In this document: positions 27,001 through 37,900 of the stretch, in pieces
Position numbering within the stretch: the stretch's first letter is position 1
Layout of the letters: each line of letters begins with the position of its first letter
Source of the DNA: Trinickia fusca
GTDB lineage: Bacteria > Pseudomonadota > Gammaproteobacteria > Burkholderiales > Burkholderiaceae
Assembly: GCF_003628145.1 (NCBI RefSeq)
Contig: NZ_RBZV01000005.1
Coordinates: 1-64,000 of the forward strand
Direction: 5' to 3'
Length of the DNA stretch: 64,000 bases
Made by a program: the position numbers and the translations under genes
The notes under the pieces: generated by a model
The model's database searches: none
Told to the model about the DNA's origin: nothing
What the model saw: only the letters and a program-made list of their open reading frames with translations

Positions 27001-29710
27001 AGGCGGCAGCTTCAACGTCACGATCAGCGCCACGGACAGCACCGCGGGCGCGGGCCCTTTCACCGGCAGCCAGGCCTACACGTTGACCGTCAACAGCCCC
27101 ACGCTGACGATCGCGCCGACGTCCACTTCCGGGCTGACCGCCACCGCTGGCTCCAGCTATAGCCAGTCTTTCACCGCCAGCGGTGGCAGCAGTCCCTACA
27201 ACTACGCGATGACGATCAATTCCGGCACGATGCCCGCCGGTCTGTCGTTCAACATGGCTACCCGTACGCTGTCGGGCACGCCGACCGCGGCCGGCACGGT
27301 CAGCTTCACCCTCACGGTCACCGACAGCAGTTCGGGCTCGGGCCCCTATGTGGCGTCCGGCACGTATACGCTGACCGTGCACGCGCCCACATTGAGTGTG
27401 GCGCCGTCCACGCTGCCGAACCCGGTCATCGGCGCGGCTTACAGCCAGACCCTCACGGCCGGCAACGGCACGGCGCCGTATACCTTCGCGATCACCGGCG
27501 GCGCGCTGCCAGCCGGCCTGTCGCTCAGCAGCACGGGCGTGCTGTCCGGCACGCCGACAGCCGGTGGCAATTTCAGCTTCACCGTCACGACAACGGATGC
27601 CAACAGCTTTACCGCTAGCCGTGCGTACAGCGTCACCATCGGTGCCGCTGCCGTTGCGCTGACTCCCGCCACCGTGCCGGGCGCGACGTTGAGCACGGCT
27701 TATAGCCAGACGCTTACCGCCAGCGGCGGCATCGGGCCATACACGTATGCCGTCACGTCCGGCGCGCTGCCGGCAGGCATGAACCTGAACAGCACCACCG
27801 GCGTCTTGAGCGGTACGCCTACCGCGACGGGCAGCAGCACGTTCACCATCCGGGCCACCGACAGCAGCACGGGCACGGGTGCGCCGTACAGCGGCACACA
27901 CAGCTATACGCTCGCGGTCGGCCAGACCATCGGCGTCGCATCGCCGATGAGCGCCACCACCACGTCCGTCGCGCCCGTTACGCTGCACGCCACGGCCAAT
28001 GCGATCGGCGGCCCGTTCACCGCCGTGACTATCGTCACGCAGCCGGCAAGCGGCACTGCCGTAGTCAACGGCATGGACATCGTCTACACGCCGGCGCCGA
28101 CCACCTCGGGCAACGTCCCCTTCACCTTTGCGCTGGTCAACACGGCGGGCACCTCCGCACCGATCCAGGCGACGGTGACCGTCAATGCCGTGCCGATCGC
28201 CGCTTCGCAGAAGACGGCCAGCACCGCGGCGGGTCAACTCGTGAATGTGAGCCTCACCGACGGTGCGAGCGGCGGCCCGTTCACCGGCGCGACGATCGTG
28301 TCGGTCACGCCCGCCAACGCCGGCACGGCTACCATCGTGCAGCAGTCCGCGCAAGGAACGGGAGTGGCCAAGGCGATGATGGTGGCCGGTCCGGATTATC
28401 TGCTCAGCTTCACGCCCGCAGCGACCTTCAGCGGCACGGCCACGATCACATACACACTGTCGAACGCCGTCGCTACTTCGGCGGCGGCCGCGATCCAGGT
28501 CAGCGTCATGCCGCGCAAGGATCCGTCCACCGATCCTGACGTCACGGGCCTCATCAACGCGCAGATCCAGGCCGCACAGCGCTTCGCCACCGCGCAGATC
28601 GGCAACTACAACCAGCGCTTGGAGGCGCTGCACGGCACCGGACGCGCACCATCCGGCAACGGCATCACGGTGGCCATGCCGAACTCGCGCGGCGAGGCAC
28701 AGGTGCGCTGCCAGGATGTCTTCGATGTGACCGCTCGCGACGCCTGCCTGCGTGGCGACAGCACGGCCGGGAAACCGGCGCTCGCGCGTGGCACACGCAA
28801 TGCGGACAACGCCGACAGCAAAGGCGCCGCGGGTGCCGGCCTCGATCGGCCCGGTGCTGACGCCGCTGGTGCCAACCAGTCTGATGTCGCCTTCTGGAGT
28901 GCCGGGACGCTCGATTTCGGTTTCGCCAACACCGGCACGCAGCGCGCAGGCTTTCGCTTTACCACGGGCGGCATCACGGCGGGCGCGGACTACCGCGTGT
29001 CGGACCAGTTCTCGATCGGCGCTGGCTTCGGCTATGGGCACGACTCCACCGACATCGGCAGCGCCGGTACCAAAAGCATGGGCGACAGCTACAGCGTCGC
29101 GCTGTACGGCAGCTATCGCCCGATGCCCACGCTGTTCGTCGATGGTGTGGCGGGTTTCGGCACGCTCAGCTTCGACTCGCGCCGCTGGGTGAGTGACGCC
29201 AACGATTTTGCTACCGGCAATCGCAACGGCCGCCAGGTATTCGCGTCGTTGTCCGCTGGCTATGAGCGCCGCGACAGCACCTGGCTGATCTCGCCGTACG
29301 GGCGCTTGTCGGTGTCGGAATCGACGCTCGATCAGTTCTCCGAAACAGGCGCGGGCCTGAACGCGCTGACTTACTTCGCGCAGACGGTCACCACCGTATC
29401 CGGCACGCTCGGCTTGCGCAGCGAGCTTGAGCAGAAGACCCGATGGGGCACCTTCCTGCCGTACGCGCGCGTGGAATACCAGCATGACTTCAACGGCCAG
29501 AGCAACGCGGGGCTTGCTTATGCGGATCTCGCCTCGTTCGGCCCCGCCTACACCGTGAGCGGCAGCCCATACGGCCGCGACAGCATGCAGATCGGCGTGG
29601 GCACCAAGTTCCGGACGGGCGTGTTCACCTTCGGGCTGGACTACAGCGTGATGTTCGGCATGGGTGGTTTGCAGCAGGGCGTGCGATTGACTTTTGGGGG
29701 GCCGTTTTAA
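24008..29710 (+). CDS. Large autotransporter with IPT and putative Ig repeats
   Basis: The 1,900-aa protein begins with a signal peptide (about 1-36; hydrophobic [17 protein letters not shown]). Residues about 145-482 are four IPT/TIG-like repeats of 85-86 aa ([18 protein letters not shown]). About 483-570 is a cadherin-like module ([19 protein letters not shown]). About 571-1302 holds eight putative-Ig (He_PIG-like) repeats with AYSQS and [16 protein letters not shown] signatures. Two further Ig-like modules and a linker follow. The last 270 residues form a beta-barrel autotransporter domain ending in Phe (RLTFGGPF). It is predicted to be anchored in the outer membrane with the repeats displayed outside, as an adhesin or scaffold. 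ATG 24008 fits the signal peptide. Confidence 0.88.
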   Translation: MGHKGKSSAVARGNACLSLWVRIFAAICAMLLFPAAARATCTFTASENQVGGVVVWTPTPTSAPANLVGCDPNGNGVFSNAALRNDPIATSQGGTLTPTDPASQDQFAYTPKVGFYGTDSATFYAWNGSNYGPYTVTITVSPVIPTLSSVSPSSSSASGGISVTLSGAALTGATAVQFGSVNAPAFTVNSDSSITATAPAGTANTTVDITVTTPGGTSAVGASDKFTYNAPPTVTAVSPSGGSAAGGTSVTLSGANFTGVTAVKFGGGNAASFTVNSATSITATAPAGSGTVDVTVTTSGGGTSATSGADQFTYVPAPAVSSVSPSSGPVAGGTSVTISGTNFTGATAVKFGSTNASSFTVNSATSITATAPAGSGAVDVTVTTPGGTSATSGADQFTYVPAPAVSSVSPSSGPAAGGTSVTIGGTNFTGATAVKFGGTNASSFTVNSATSITATAPAGSGTVDVTVTTSNGTSVTSGADQFTYVQPPVAGAASVTVAHGSTNDAVTLNLSGGAATSVAVATAAAHGTATASGTGMTYTPNASYSGVDSFTYTATNSAGTSSPATVTVTVSSATLSYAPAAPSPGAVGVAYSQSVASASGGTGPYTYALATGSLPPGVTLSSNGTLSGTPIAAGTFTFTVAATDSSTGTGPFSAISGSLNLTISAPTIALSPGTLTSPTVGMTSSQSVSASGGTAPYTYAITAGTLPAGMSLSSGGVLSGTPTAGGNFNFTVTATDSSTGTGPFTGSRNYTLTVNAPTLSITPAAGSLSATTSVAYSQSFAAANGRAPYTYVLSVNSGTLPTGLSFNAATGVLSGTPTTAGTVNFTVSGTDSSTGTGPYTVSATYTLATSAPTITVSPATLPSASTGMAYSQSVTASGGSAPYTYAVSSGALPTGLSLNASTGALGGTPTAAGTFGFTVRGTDANGYSGTRNYSLTVAAPTIVLSPATLSSATVGTAYSQTVTSSGGIAPYTYAVTSGALPAGMSLASNGVLSGTPTAGGSFNVTISATDSTAGAGPFTGSQAYTLTVNSPTLTIAPTSTSGLTATAGSSYSQSFTASGGSSPYNYAMTINSGTMPAGLSFNMATRTLSGTPTAAGTVSFTLTVTDSSSGSGPYVASGTYTLTVHAPTLSVAPSTLPNPVIGAAYSQTLTAGNGTAPYTFAITGGALPAGLSLSSTGVLSGTPTAGGNFSFTVTTTDANSFTASRAYSVTIGAAAVALTPATVPGATLSTAYSQTLTASGGIGPYTYAVTSGALPAGMNLNSTTGVLSGTPTATGSSTFTIRATDSSTGTGAPYSGTHSYTLAVGQTIGVASPMSATTTSVAPVTLHATANAIGGPFTAVTIVTQPASGTAVVNGMDIVYTPAPTTSGNVPFTFALVNTAGTSAPIQATVTVNAVPIAASQKTASTAAGQLVNVSLTDGASGGPFTGATIVSVTPANAGTATIVQQSAQGTGVAKAMMVAGPDYLLSFTPAATFSGTATITYTLSNAVATSAAAAIQVSVMPRKDPSTDPDVTGLINAQIQAAQRFATAQIGNYNQRLEALHGTGRAPSGNGITVAMPNSRGEAQVRCQDVFDVTARDACLRGDSTAGKPALARGTRNADNADSKGAAGAGLDRPGADAAGANQSDVAFWSAGTLDFGFANTGTQRAGFRFTTGGITAGADYRVSDQFSIGAGFGYGHDSTDIGSAGTKSMGDSYSVALYGSYRPMPTLFVDGVAGFGTLSFDSRRWVSDANDFATGNRNGRQVFASLSAGYERRDSTWLISPYGRLSVSESTLDQFSETGAGLNALTYFAQTVTTVSGTLGLRSELEQKTRWGTFLPYARVEYQHDFNGQSNAGLAYADLASFGPAYTVSGSPYGRDSMQIGVGTKFRTGVFTFGLDYSVMFGMGGLQQGVRLTFGGPF
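24946..25455 (+). repeat. Tandem 255-bp repeats inside the autotransporter gene
   Basis: Two adjacent 255-bp units (24946-25200 and 25201-25455), each one 85-aa IPT repeat, are nearly identical at DNA level. A third more diverged unit precedes them from about 24688. Such identity points to recent duplication or gene conversion and allows repeat-number change. Confidence 0.8.
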
Positions 29711-29735
29711 GGCCGCGCCCTGGCAAATAGGGTAG

Positions 29736-29756
29736 GGGATGCCTCGCGGGCATCCC
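29736..29756 (+). terminator. Hairpin between the autotransporter and the 706-aa gene
   Basis: An 8-bp perfect stem GGGATGCC / GGCATCCC with loop TCGCG lies 26 bp after the autotransporter stop. There is no immediate T-tract, so it is a weak terminator or processing site rather than a firm operon boundary. Confidence 0.35.
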
Positions 29757-29819
29757 TGCCCACAGATATTGTTTGTTTAGTAGTCCGTATTTTTACCTTC
29801 GCCACGTCGGAGACTCTCA

Positions 29820-31940
29820 ATGGCCATTCAAATCGAGCTGACCCCGCAATTCGAGCCGCTGCGCATGAACGCGGAATGCGCGCTTCCTGGAGAAAAGCCG
29901 TTCGACCCCGTCGTCGCCCAGTCGGGCAGCACGCTCGTCGCGGGCGGATCGCGTGCGATCGCGATATTCGCGCTGCAAGGTCGACCATCCGTGCTGCGAA
30001 CCATCCCCTCACGGCTTGAAAACGGCATTGCCGGCTTTTGCGTCAACCATTCCGAGCTTTACGTTCAAGACGGCCCCGTACTTGCTGCCTGGTCCCTGAC
30101 CAGCCAGAAGATGTCTGCCGCGCGCAATCTTTCGACGGGGCAGGTTTGGTGGCGGGACGAGGACGCGACGCAGGAGGTGCCACCGGACGAGTTCTATGCT
30201 TTCTCCGATGAAGATGCACCGCTTTACGCCAAGCTGACGGCGGCGCGTAACCGGCATGCGTGGGCGACGGTGTTGGAAGACCTCGAGCAACACGTCGCAA
30301 TGGGCAATGCACAGGCCAATGCCGCGCAAACGGCCGATAGGGTGCGCGGACTGCTCAAGGCCGACGGCGACACTGAACAGGTCGTGGCCGAAACAAGGGC
30401 CGAGCTCGAGCGGACACTCAAATCGGTGTCCAAGATCGTTTATTCCGCACCGGTGGTCCGCAAGGAGCAACGTTATGGCGTGGCTGGGGCCATGCTGTTT
30501 TCGCTCGGATTGGACGGCACCGTGTATGCCATGGATGTCGAACTGCGATCGCTCTCACCCGTCAACCGCGGCCTGATGCCTCTGCGTGCCGAACTTGCAG
30601 TCGGGGAATGGACAGACGCGTCGAATGCCTACTCATGCCGCTTGTACTACGTGACCGATGATGGCGGCATTGCTGTTCTCGACGGGGCCACGCCGAACCT
30701 CGATCAGCGAACAGGTTGGCCCGGCAAGGGAAAACCGGCTGCGGACAAGGTGCTGCCTCTCTCGGGCCACGGAAAATGGCTGATGGGCGGTGGCCTCTTC
30801 GGCGCGGACTTTTTCGTGACCGAGGCCAACTCGTCGGCCTCGCTGGCGCAAATCGTCGCCGCGCCCCCCGGGGGCTGGGTGAGCTACGAAGTCGATGAAG
30901 AGAAAAAGTTCGTCCTGCTCTCGAACGGCACTTCCACCCGCCTGCATGCCTACGACGCCAGTGCGATTCAAAGAGACCGGTGGCAATTGCGTCAAAACTC
31001 GCTCCCGGTGCAGGTCGGATTCCTGCCTACCGGGGCGAGTGACGCGCCGCAGGCCGTCGTGGAAATCGATGCCTTCCAATCGAATGACGCACCGCTCGGC
31101 TTACGCGTCCTGCTCGCCAACTCCGTCGACGTCAGTTCCGAAGCTCGTCCTTCCGGGTATCCGCCGCCCGCTGTCGTACTTGCGACGGGCACGATCAAAG
31201 ATGGGGCAGCCGGCACGTTTCCCATCCGGTGGATACGCAGTCGTCCCACGTTGGCCGGTGAGCACCTGTATTGCATGGTTCGCACCACCCGCCCGCAGGC
31301 GCCGCGGGCGCTCGTGGGCAGCGCCGAACAACTGGGTGCGCATTCCGATCACTCACTTTCTGCGATCCCGCAGCAGGTGGAGGCGTTGACGCAAAGCGGC
31401 ATGCTCCGCGCGGAGCACCTGCCGGCACCGCAGGCCGTCGATCGATCCGAGGATGCACTGGCCAAGTTCGTCTTCCATGCCGACAAGCTGCGAGAGCTTC
31501 GCGCGTCAGCCACTCAAGCGTTGAAAGAGATGGTGCCGCGCACGATTCCGGTCCGGGTCAAAGTCGAGTTGATATGGACGGAGGGAAGCGACGGATTCAT
31601 CTACACCCCCGTGACCGAACCCACGGTACCCCTGCGCGGCGAGCACCTGAAGCTCAAGCTGGCGTCGGGTGGTGAAAGAGACATCTGGACCGACGAGAAC
31701 GGTGTGGCCACGATCGATGCGACCGTTCTCGACGGGGCATCCCAGCGCTGCCAGGCGACCGTGCATTTCCGCTCCCTCAATGATTTGGCTCAGCGCCTCA
31801 AGGACAGGCGCAGCGGCGGCGGCCGCTTCGGCCGCACCTATACGAGCGCATCGGCCAGCTGCAATTCGGTCACGCTCGACAAGGGCACGACGCCGGTCAT
31901 CACCGTCGAAGTGTCCGCCACCTACCGGAGCGGCAGGTAG
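29820..31940 (+). CDS. Uncharacterised 706-aa protein, partly beta-propeller-like
   Basis: I do not recognise a named family. There is no signal peptide or membrane helix. The N-terminal two-thirds has blade-like strands (VAQSGSTLVAGGSRAIAIF, GAMLFSLGLDGTVYAMDVEL, LYYVTDDGGIAVLDG, VLLSNGTSTRLHAYDA) reminiscent of PQQ-type propeller repeats, interrupted by a helical coiled region at about residues 140-200. The C-terminal third holds an Ig-like/carboxypeptidase-regulatory-like stretch (VPLRGEHLKLKLASGG, DIWTDENGVATIDA). It lies 109 bp after the autotransporter and 59 bp before the 2,306-aa gene, with which it probably forms an operon. Confidence 0.7.
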   Translation: MAIQIELTPQFEPLRMNAECALPGEKPFDPVVAQSGSTLVAGGSRAIAIFALQGRPSVLRTIPSRLENGIAGFCVNHSELYVQDGPVLAAWSLTSQKMSAARNLSTGQVWWRDEDATQEVPPDEFYAFSDEDAPLYAKLTAARNRHAWATVLEDLEQHVAMGNAQANAAQTADRVRGLLKADGDTEQVVAETRAELERTLKSVSKIVYSAPVVRKEQRYGVAGAMLFSLGLDGTVYAMDVELRSLSPVNRGLMPLRAELAVGEWTDASNAYSCRLYYVTDDGGIAVLDGATPNLDQRTGWPGKGKPAADKVLPLSGHGKWLMGGGLFGADFFVTEANSSASLAQIVAAPPGGWVSYEVDEEKKFVLLSNGTSTRLHAYDASAIQRDRWQLRQNSLPVQVGFLPTGASDAPQAVVEIDAFQSNDAPLGLRVLLANSVDVSSEARPSGYPPPAVVLATGTIKDGAAGTFPIRWIRSRPTLAGEHLYCMVRTTRPQAPRALVGSAEQLGAHSDHSLSAIPQQVEALTQSGMLRAEHLPAPQAVDRSEDALAKFVFHADKLRELRASATQALKEMVPRTIPVRVKVELIWTEGSDGFIYTPVTEPTVPLRGEHLKLKLASGGERDIWTDENGVATIDATVLDGASQRCQATVHFRSLNDLAQRLKDRRSGGGRFGRTYTSASASCNSVTLDKGTTPVITVEVSATYRSGR

Positions 31941-31999
31941 CGCTGGATTGCCGGCCCTCCACTGGGGGCACGTAACACCTAACACAGGGGAAAAATCTC

Positions 32000-34900
32000 A
32001 TGAGCGAAATGTTCGAAGACATGCTGAGCGCTGAAGTCCTGACCCCGACCTGGACATACGAGGCGCAATTCGGGCCGTTGACTTCACCGTTGGCGTGTGC
32101 CGGCGATAAGCTGATCGGCGTCGCCGACAGCACGGTATTCGCGATCGACATCCACAATGGGCAACTCGCCTGCACCCCGAAAGAGGGGAAGGGCGGCTGG
32201 GTCTTTCAACTCCAGGACCGCTACGGCGCCGCGCCGCGCGTGACGGCCTGCGACGGCGTCGTGTATCTGATGGATGGTGAAAAACTCCTCGCCCTACGCT
32301 TGGCCGATGCCTCGCCGTTGCCGAACTGGACGGCGCCAAAACTGGGCAGGGCAAGCTCGTTGATCGCCCATCGCGGCGTGGTGATGGCTGTCTACCTCGA
32401 CCCGAAGAAGGGCGCTTCGAAGGTCGCGGGCTTCGTCGCCGCTACCGGGGCGAAAGCCTTCGAACCAGTCGAAATCTCGCGCAGAAGCGCAGGGCCGGCA
32501 GGCTACGGGGAGGACGCCGTGTTCTTCGCCGCCGGCGACAAACTGCACGGCGTCAACCTGCGTTCGGGCGATGCGCGTTGGACTTTCGCTCTGGAAGACG
32601 ACAAGATCACCGACGTCGTCGCCCCATGCGCTGCAAAGAGCGTCGTGCTGGCCTCGGGACGCTGCCTTTACGGCATCGACATCAACAACGGCACGAAGCG
32701 CTTCAGGATCGAACCGAGCGCAGCGGGTCATGCTGTCTGGCATACGCCAGCGATTCATGTGCCATCGACGGTGCACTCGGCTACCAAGGCCGTCAACCTG
32801 CGGGCGGCGCGACCCCAGGCCAGCGCACAGGGCCTGCTGCGAGCCGACGCCGAAGCTGACGCGCAAGCCGCCAACCTGTCGGCCGGCTTCGCTGTCGCGA
32901 CCAATTCGCAGGGCGACCTGATCTGCCTGTCCCTGGCCGATGGCGGCATCCGGTGGAGCCGCAAGCTGAACTCGCCCGGCGAGCCGAACATCATCGACGG
33001 CGTCGTCCACATCAAGACCCACGAAGGCCGTCAACTCGAACGCTTCAAGGTCGAAAACGGCAATGCGGCCGGCGTCGCCTATACGCTGCCGAGTCTGCCC
33101 AGCACGCAGCCGGCCGTCATCACCAACGGCACGTTGTTCTTGCCGGACGAAGCCGGCAACATCGCCGCGCGGCCCTACTCCGCCACACAGGCGGCTGCCT
33201 ACTTCGACGGCGCCGCGTCGATGATCGACATCCGGCCCGACGGTGACCAGTTCGACTTCGGCGAACGCAACTTCACCGTCGAGGCCTGGTTTCGCAGCAG
33301 CGCCGGCGGCGAAATCCTGTGCGGCTACCCGACGACGAAGGATTCGAATGCTCACGGCTTCCGGCTCAACCTTGCCCCGGACGGCCAGATTCGTGTCGGG
33401 ATATTTTCCACTGACGGCAAGCGCCACAGCATGGGCAGGACCAATGCCACCGGAGCATGCGACGGTCATTGGCATCACGTCGCGCTGGTGCGGCGCGCCG
33501 ACACCTACCTCATCGTGCTCGACGGCATTGCACAGGAAGTGCGACTGCCCGACATCGAAGGCGCTGAGCGCTTGTCGATCGGCGGTCACGCGGCCATTGC
33601 CATCGGTGCCTTCGTGCCCGAGCAGGGCGCCAAAGCGAGTGGCTTCTTCTCCGGGCTGATTCGCGAAGTCAGGTTGTGGAAGTGCGCGATGGAAGCCGCG
33701 TTGATCGAAACCAACCGCAAGACCGCGTTGTCGGGGGCGGAGCCGCAGTTGCTCGGCCTGTGGCGCCTGGACGAAGTGCATTCGCCGGGTGACAAGCAAC
33801 CGGTCCAGCCGCACAACGCGGTGAGCCGCCATCGTATCCGAGCGCAGTTCATCAACCGTGCCTCGCGTCCGAGCGATCTGATGATGGATCGCTCGGCCTT
33901 TCCGTATCTGCTGCGTGAATCGGCGAAGCAATGGCCGTATGCCAATACCTGGGGTGCACGCGGGCAATCGCAGGTCGTCGGCTCGCCGGCTTTGTCCACG
34001 AACGGCGTCGTGGCTTTCTCGACCGGCAACGTGCTTTACGCGGTCGGTGCGCAGGACGGCCGGCGCAAATGGTCGATGGACATCGCGAGCCGCACATCCG
34101 ACCCGGTGGCCGAGGGCGGCGGTTTCCTGCTGTTGACGCAGGACGATTCCCTGATCCACATCGACGCGAGAAGCGGCGCGAAAATCCAAGTGCCGGCATT
34201 CGCGGGCATGCGCCACAACCATGACGAGGCCTTGCCAGCACCGGCAACCGACCCGAACTATATCGCGGCAGCGACAGGGGGCGGGCGTGCGTCCGTCGTC
34301 ATTTGCACGCGCGATGCGGATGCCGGCATCGAAATCTCGCTCCCCGGCACGCCCGTCCGCTTGGCCTTCTGCAACGCGGGCCTGCTGGTGCTGACGCAAG
34401 CGGACGGCAACTTCACGCTGCATCTGGTCGACTGCAAGACGGGGAAGGTGAACGGACGGCGGCGTATCGCAGCAGACGCATTCTGCGCCGCAGGTTCGTG
34501 GATTTTCGCCGTGGCCGACGGTGCCGTGCAGAAGCTCGCTGCCGCCGACATCGGGGGGGCGCCTCTGACCGTCTCGGCTGAACTGGGCTGCGCCGCCACT
34601 GGACTTGCGGCATCGCTCGACGACGACTTGCTCGCGATCGGCACGGAAGCCGGCAAGGTACTCGGATTCAGCCTGAGCGAACTTGCGCCGGCCTGGAGTA
34701 CCGCGCTTCCGATCGGGCGCACGGGTGGCGCGTGGAACGCAATCAACCGGCCTGTGTTCGATCAAGCCTCGCGCATCATCTGCACCACGAGCAGCGGCAC
34801 GATTGCCGCGCTCTCCGGTGAGACCGGCAGCCTGCTTGGCCTGTACCACGCCGAGAACGGTGCGATCGGCACGCCGGCCGTCTATGCCGGCACGGTGTAC

Positions 34901-37900
34901 ACGGGATGCCGCGACACCATTGCCAACGCGCTCGATTTCGAACTCGATGGCGCGATGCACAGCATCGTGTTCGGCGACACCATGGCGCTGCGCCTGAATC
35001 TCGACCGCCACGGCAATCCGATTGCCGACGGTAAGCAACACGCCGTGATCGACACGAACACCGAGGGCGCGACGCTGCATCTGATGGAAGTGCATCAGAG
35101 CTGCGTCGAAGCGTGGGTCAACGTCCCTCGATTGACGGAGGATGCCGCTGCGCGCGTCGGCGGTGGCATAGTCGGCATCGTGCCGACCGAGGAGTCCGGC
35201 TTCGACATCAACCTCTGGATGGAGTCCGATGGCACGGTGCATTACGCCTCGCGCGCCAAGGAAGAGGGGGGCTGGAGCGGCGTACACGTGAAGGCCGCGA
35301 CCAAGATCACCGATGGCCGCTGGCACCACCTCGCCGTATCACGCCGCCTGGCCCTACCGAGCGAGAAAGCGGGGGCACCCGATCACATCATTCTCTATGT
35401 CGACGGTGTGGCGGTGCCGGTCGAACACTTGTCCGCGCCTGCCTCGCCACGCGTTGCCGCATCGGGTCTGAAGGCCTATGTCGGTGCGACCGTGGCCGAG
35501 GATCTCGGCGCGGCAAGGCCGTTCTGCGGCATGATCGCCGAGGTACGCGTATGGGATACCTATCGGGCAGCGCCGGAAATCGCTTCGCGCATGCAGGTCA
35601 AGCTGCGCGGCGACGAACCCGATCTATTGGCCTACTGGAATTTCGATTACCAAGCCGTGCACGATTCCGCCTTGCAAGGGCATAGCGGACAGCTGGCGCA
35701 GGCGCCTACCGCCGCCGCACCGGCATGGTGGCTGACCGACTTGCCGTTCAGCGTGCCGAACTACCCGCACATTACGACCGCGGCGTCCGTGTCGCAGGTC
35801 GAGGCGGACGGCACTCCCCTCTACGCGCTGACCGCCAAGGTGTGCGCCGCCGACGGCAGCGGCATGGCCGGCAAACGCGTCGAAATGTGGTACATCCTGC
35901 GCAAGCCTGGCGACCCGGCTTCGATTTGGATCAACGGCACCGAAGTGCAGGGCGTCAAACCGGGCACGGAGCCTGATCCGGTCCTGCTGGCCGCCAAAGC
36001 TGCCCGGGTCTTTTCCGCCGTGACGGGCGCGGACGGCACGCTGAAGTTGACCGTGGCCTCGTCGCAGCGTGGCCACGGTCCTTCGCTCGACCTGTGGACC
36101 TCGTTCATGCCGGTCAATGAGCGGTTCCACGTCAACGTTCTGATCGACAATCAGAAGCTCGCCAAGCCCGCGCCGCCGACGCTGACGGCGCAGGCCAAGC
36201 TGCTCCAGGACTACCACTACACCCGGGGCGACAAGGTCGACCACAAAAAGGACCGCTCCACGTGGCGCATCGTCCTGCGCGCACGCGAATCCAACGACAT
36301 GATCCGGCCGCGCGAGCCGATTACCCTGTGGGCATCGACGACGGCGACGATCGAGGTCAACGGTGCGCGGCACACGGTCAACAGCGAACGCTCCGTCACG
36401 CTGGATGCCGAGCTGAACGGCGAAATGACCGTAGTCATGGAGGCGAACGAATTGACCGCGCCGACGCTCTATGCGCGCGCCGGCTTCATGCACCGGAACG
36501 ACCGCATCGTCATCCACGCCGATCAGGATGCGCAGCAGCAGCTCTCGGCCATCAAAGCCGAGGACATGACCCGCGCACGCGTGACCAACTGGAAGCGCCC
36601 CGAAGATGGCGGAAAGGACGATAAAGGCGAGACGCTTCTGAACCGCGAGCATCACGCGCATGCCGGCGACATTTCGCAAGCGGTGCGGCAGGTGGCTTCG
36701 TCGGTCAAGGCCGAGGATGATCACACGATGCTGCGCAACCGCATCTCGCCCGCGCGTCGCAAGCTGGCGCAGATGCGCGCGGCGGAAAACGGCGAGGACG
36801 TCGCGCTTCTGATGGCCGGCGAGAACGGCACGATGCAGCAGCCGCGCATTGCGGCCATGCGCCAGGAGGAGGCGGGTGCGCAAACCGACCGCGTCGCGCT
36901 CTTGCGCACGATGGCTGGCACGCCGCGCATCGCACCGGCCAACCCCGATGCTTTCCGCGGTTCGTTGGGCGGTGCGATGGGCTTCGTCATCGAAGCCGGC
37001 GGAACGGAAGGATTCAGCTATCGCCCCCTTTACACCGAGGAAGAGGTCGAGCGCGCGCGCGATGTGCCGACTCCTGTGCTCCATGCCCCAGCGTTGCTGG
37101 GCAATATATTCGACGACATGTGGTCCGGCATCAAGGACACGGCAACCAACATCTATGACGGCGCGAAGAGCATCGTCGTCAGTGTCGGCGAGGCCGTCCA
37201 GATCGCCGTCACCAAGATGGTCAACGGCATCAAGCGGGTCGTGCATGCGGTCGTCGCGACGGTCCAGGATGCCTTGAAAGCGGTGGCCGGCTTTTTCGAG
37301 CAGATAGCGGTCGCGATCAAGAAGGTCATCGCATTCCTGCGCGCGCTGTTCGACTGGGGTGCCATTCTCGAGGCGCAACGCTATTTCCGCGACTTGCTGC
37401 GCGACGCCTTCAAGATGCAAAGCAAGACGCTCAAGGACAAGGCGCTTCTCAAGAAAGTCCTCGGCGTGGCCACAGGCAACCCGCCGCCGGTTCCGGCCGG
37501 CAAGGGCAGCCTGAACGGCGCCGCGCGCGAGGGTGGCGGGCGAGACTCGCCCGTGATCGCCGGCTCCGACGGCGTACAGGCGAATTCGATGTTCGAGAAA
37601 ACGCGAACTGGCGAGATTAGTTCAAGCCAGAGCAATCCCAAGGGAGTGGAACTGACCGCCCCGGGCGGCGATCCGGTTGCCGGGATCGAGAACCTGTTGA
37701 TCGGGTTGGCGGGCTCGGTGCTCGACCTTTCACCGGGCGACCTGATCGCACAGGTGAAGAAGGCCGTTTCAGGCGGCATGAGCGCCATTGCAGACCAGCT
37801 GGCCGATACCTGCAGCACCATGGCCGAGGCGATGGACGCCATCATCGCCATCCTGGACACGACGATTTACATCCCGTTCGTCAGCGAACTGTACAAGTGG

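Noticed and set aside
26162-29485. 1,107-codon open frame on the minus strand opposite the autotransporter
   Set aside because: It is a shadow of GC-rich repeat coding on the plus strand; the translation is Arg/Gly/Ala-rich with no domain pattern.
32294-35329. 1,011-codon minus-strand frame opposite the 2,306-aa gene
   Set aside because: Composition is Arg/His/Asp-rich shadow sequence; the plus frame has LamG and propeller motifs.
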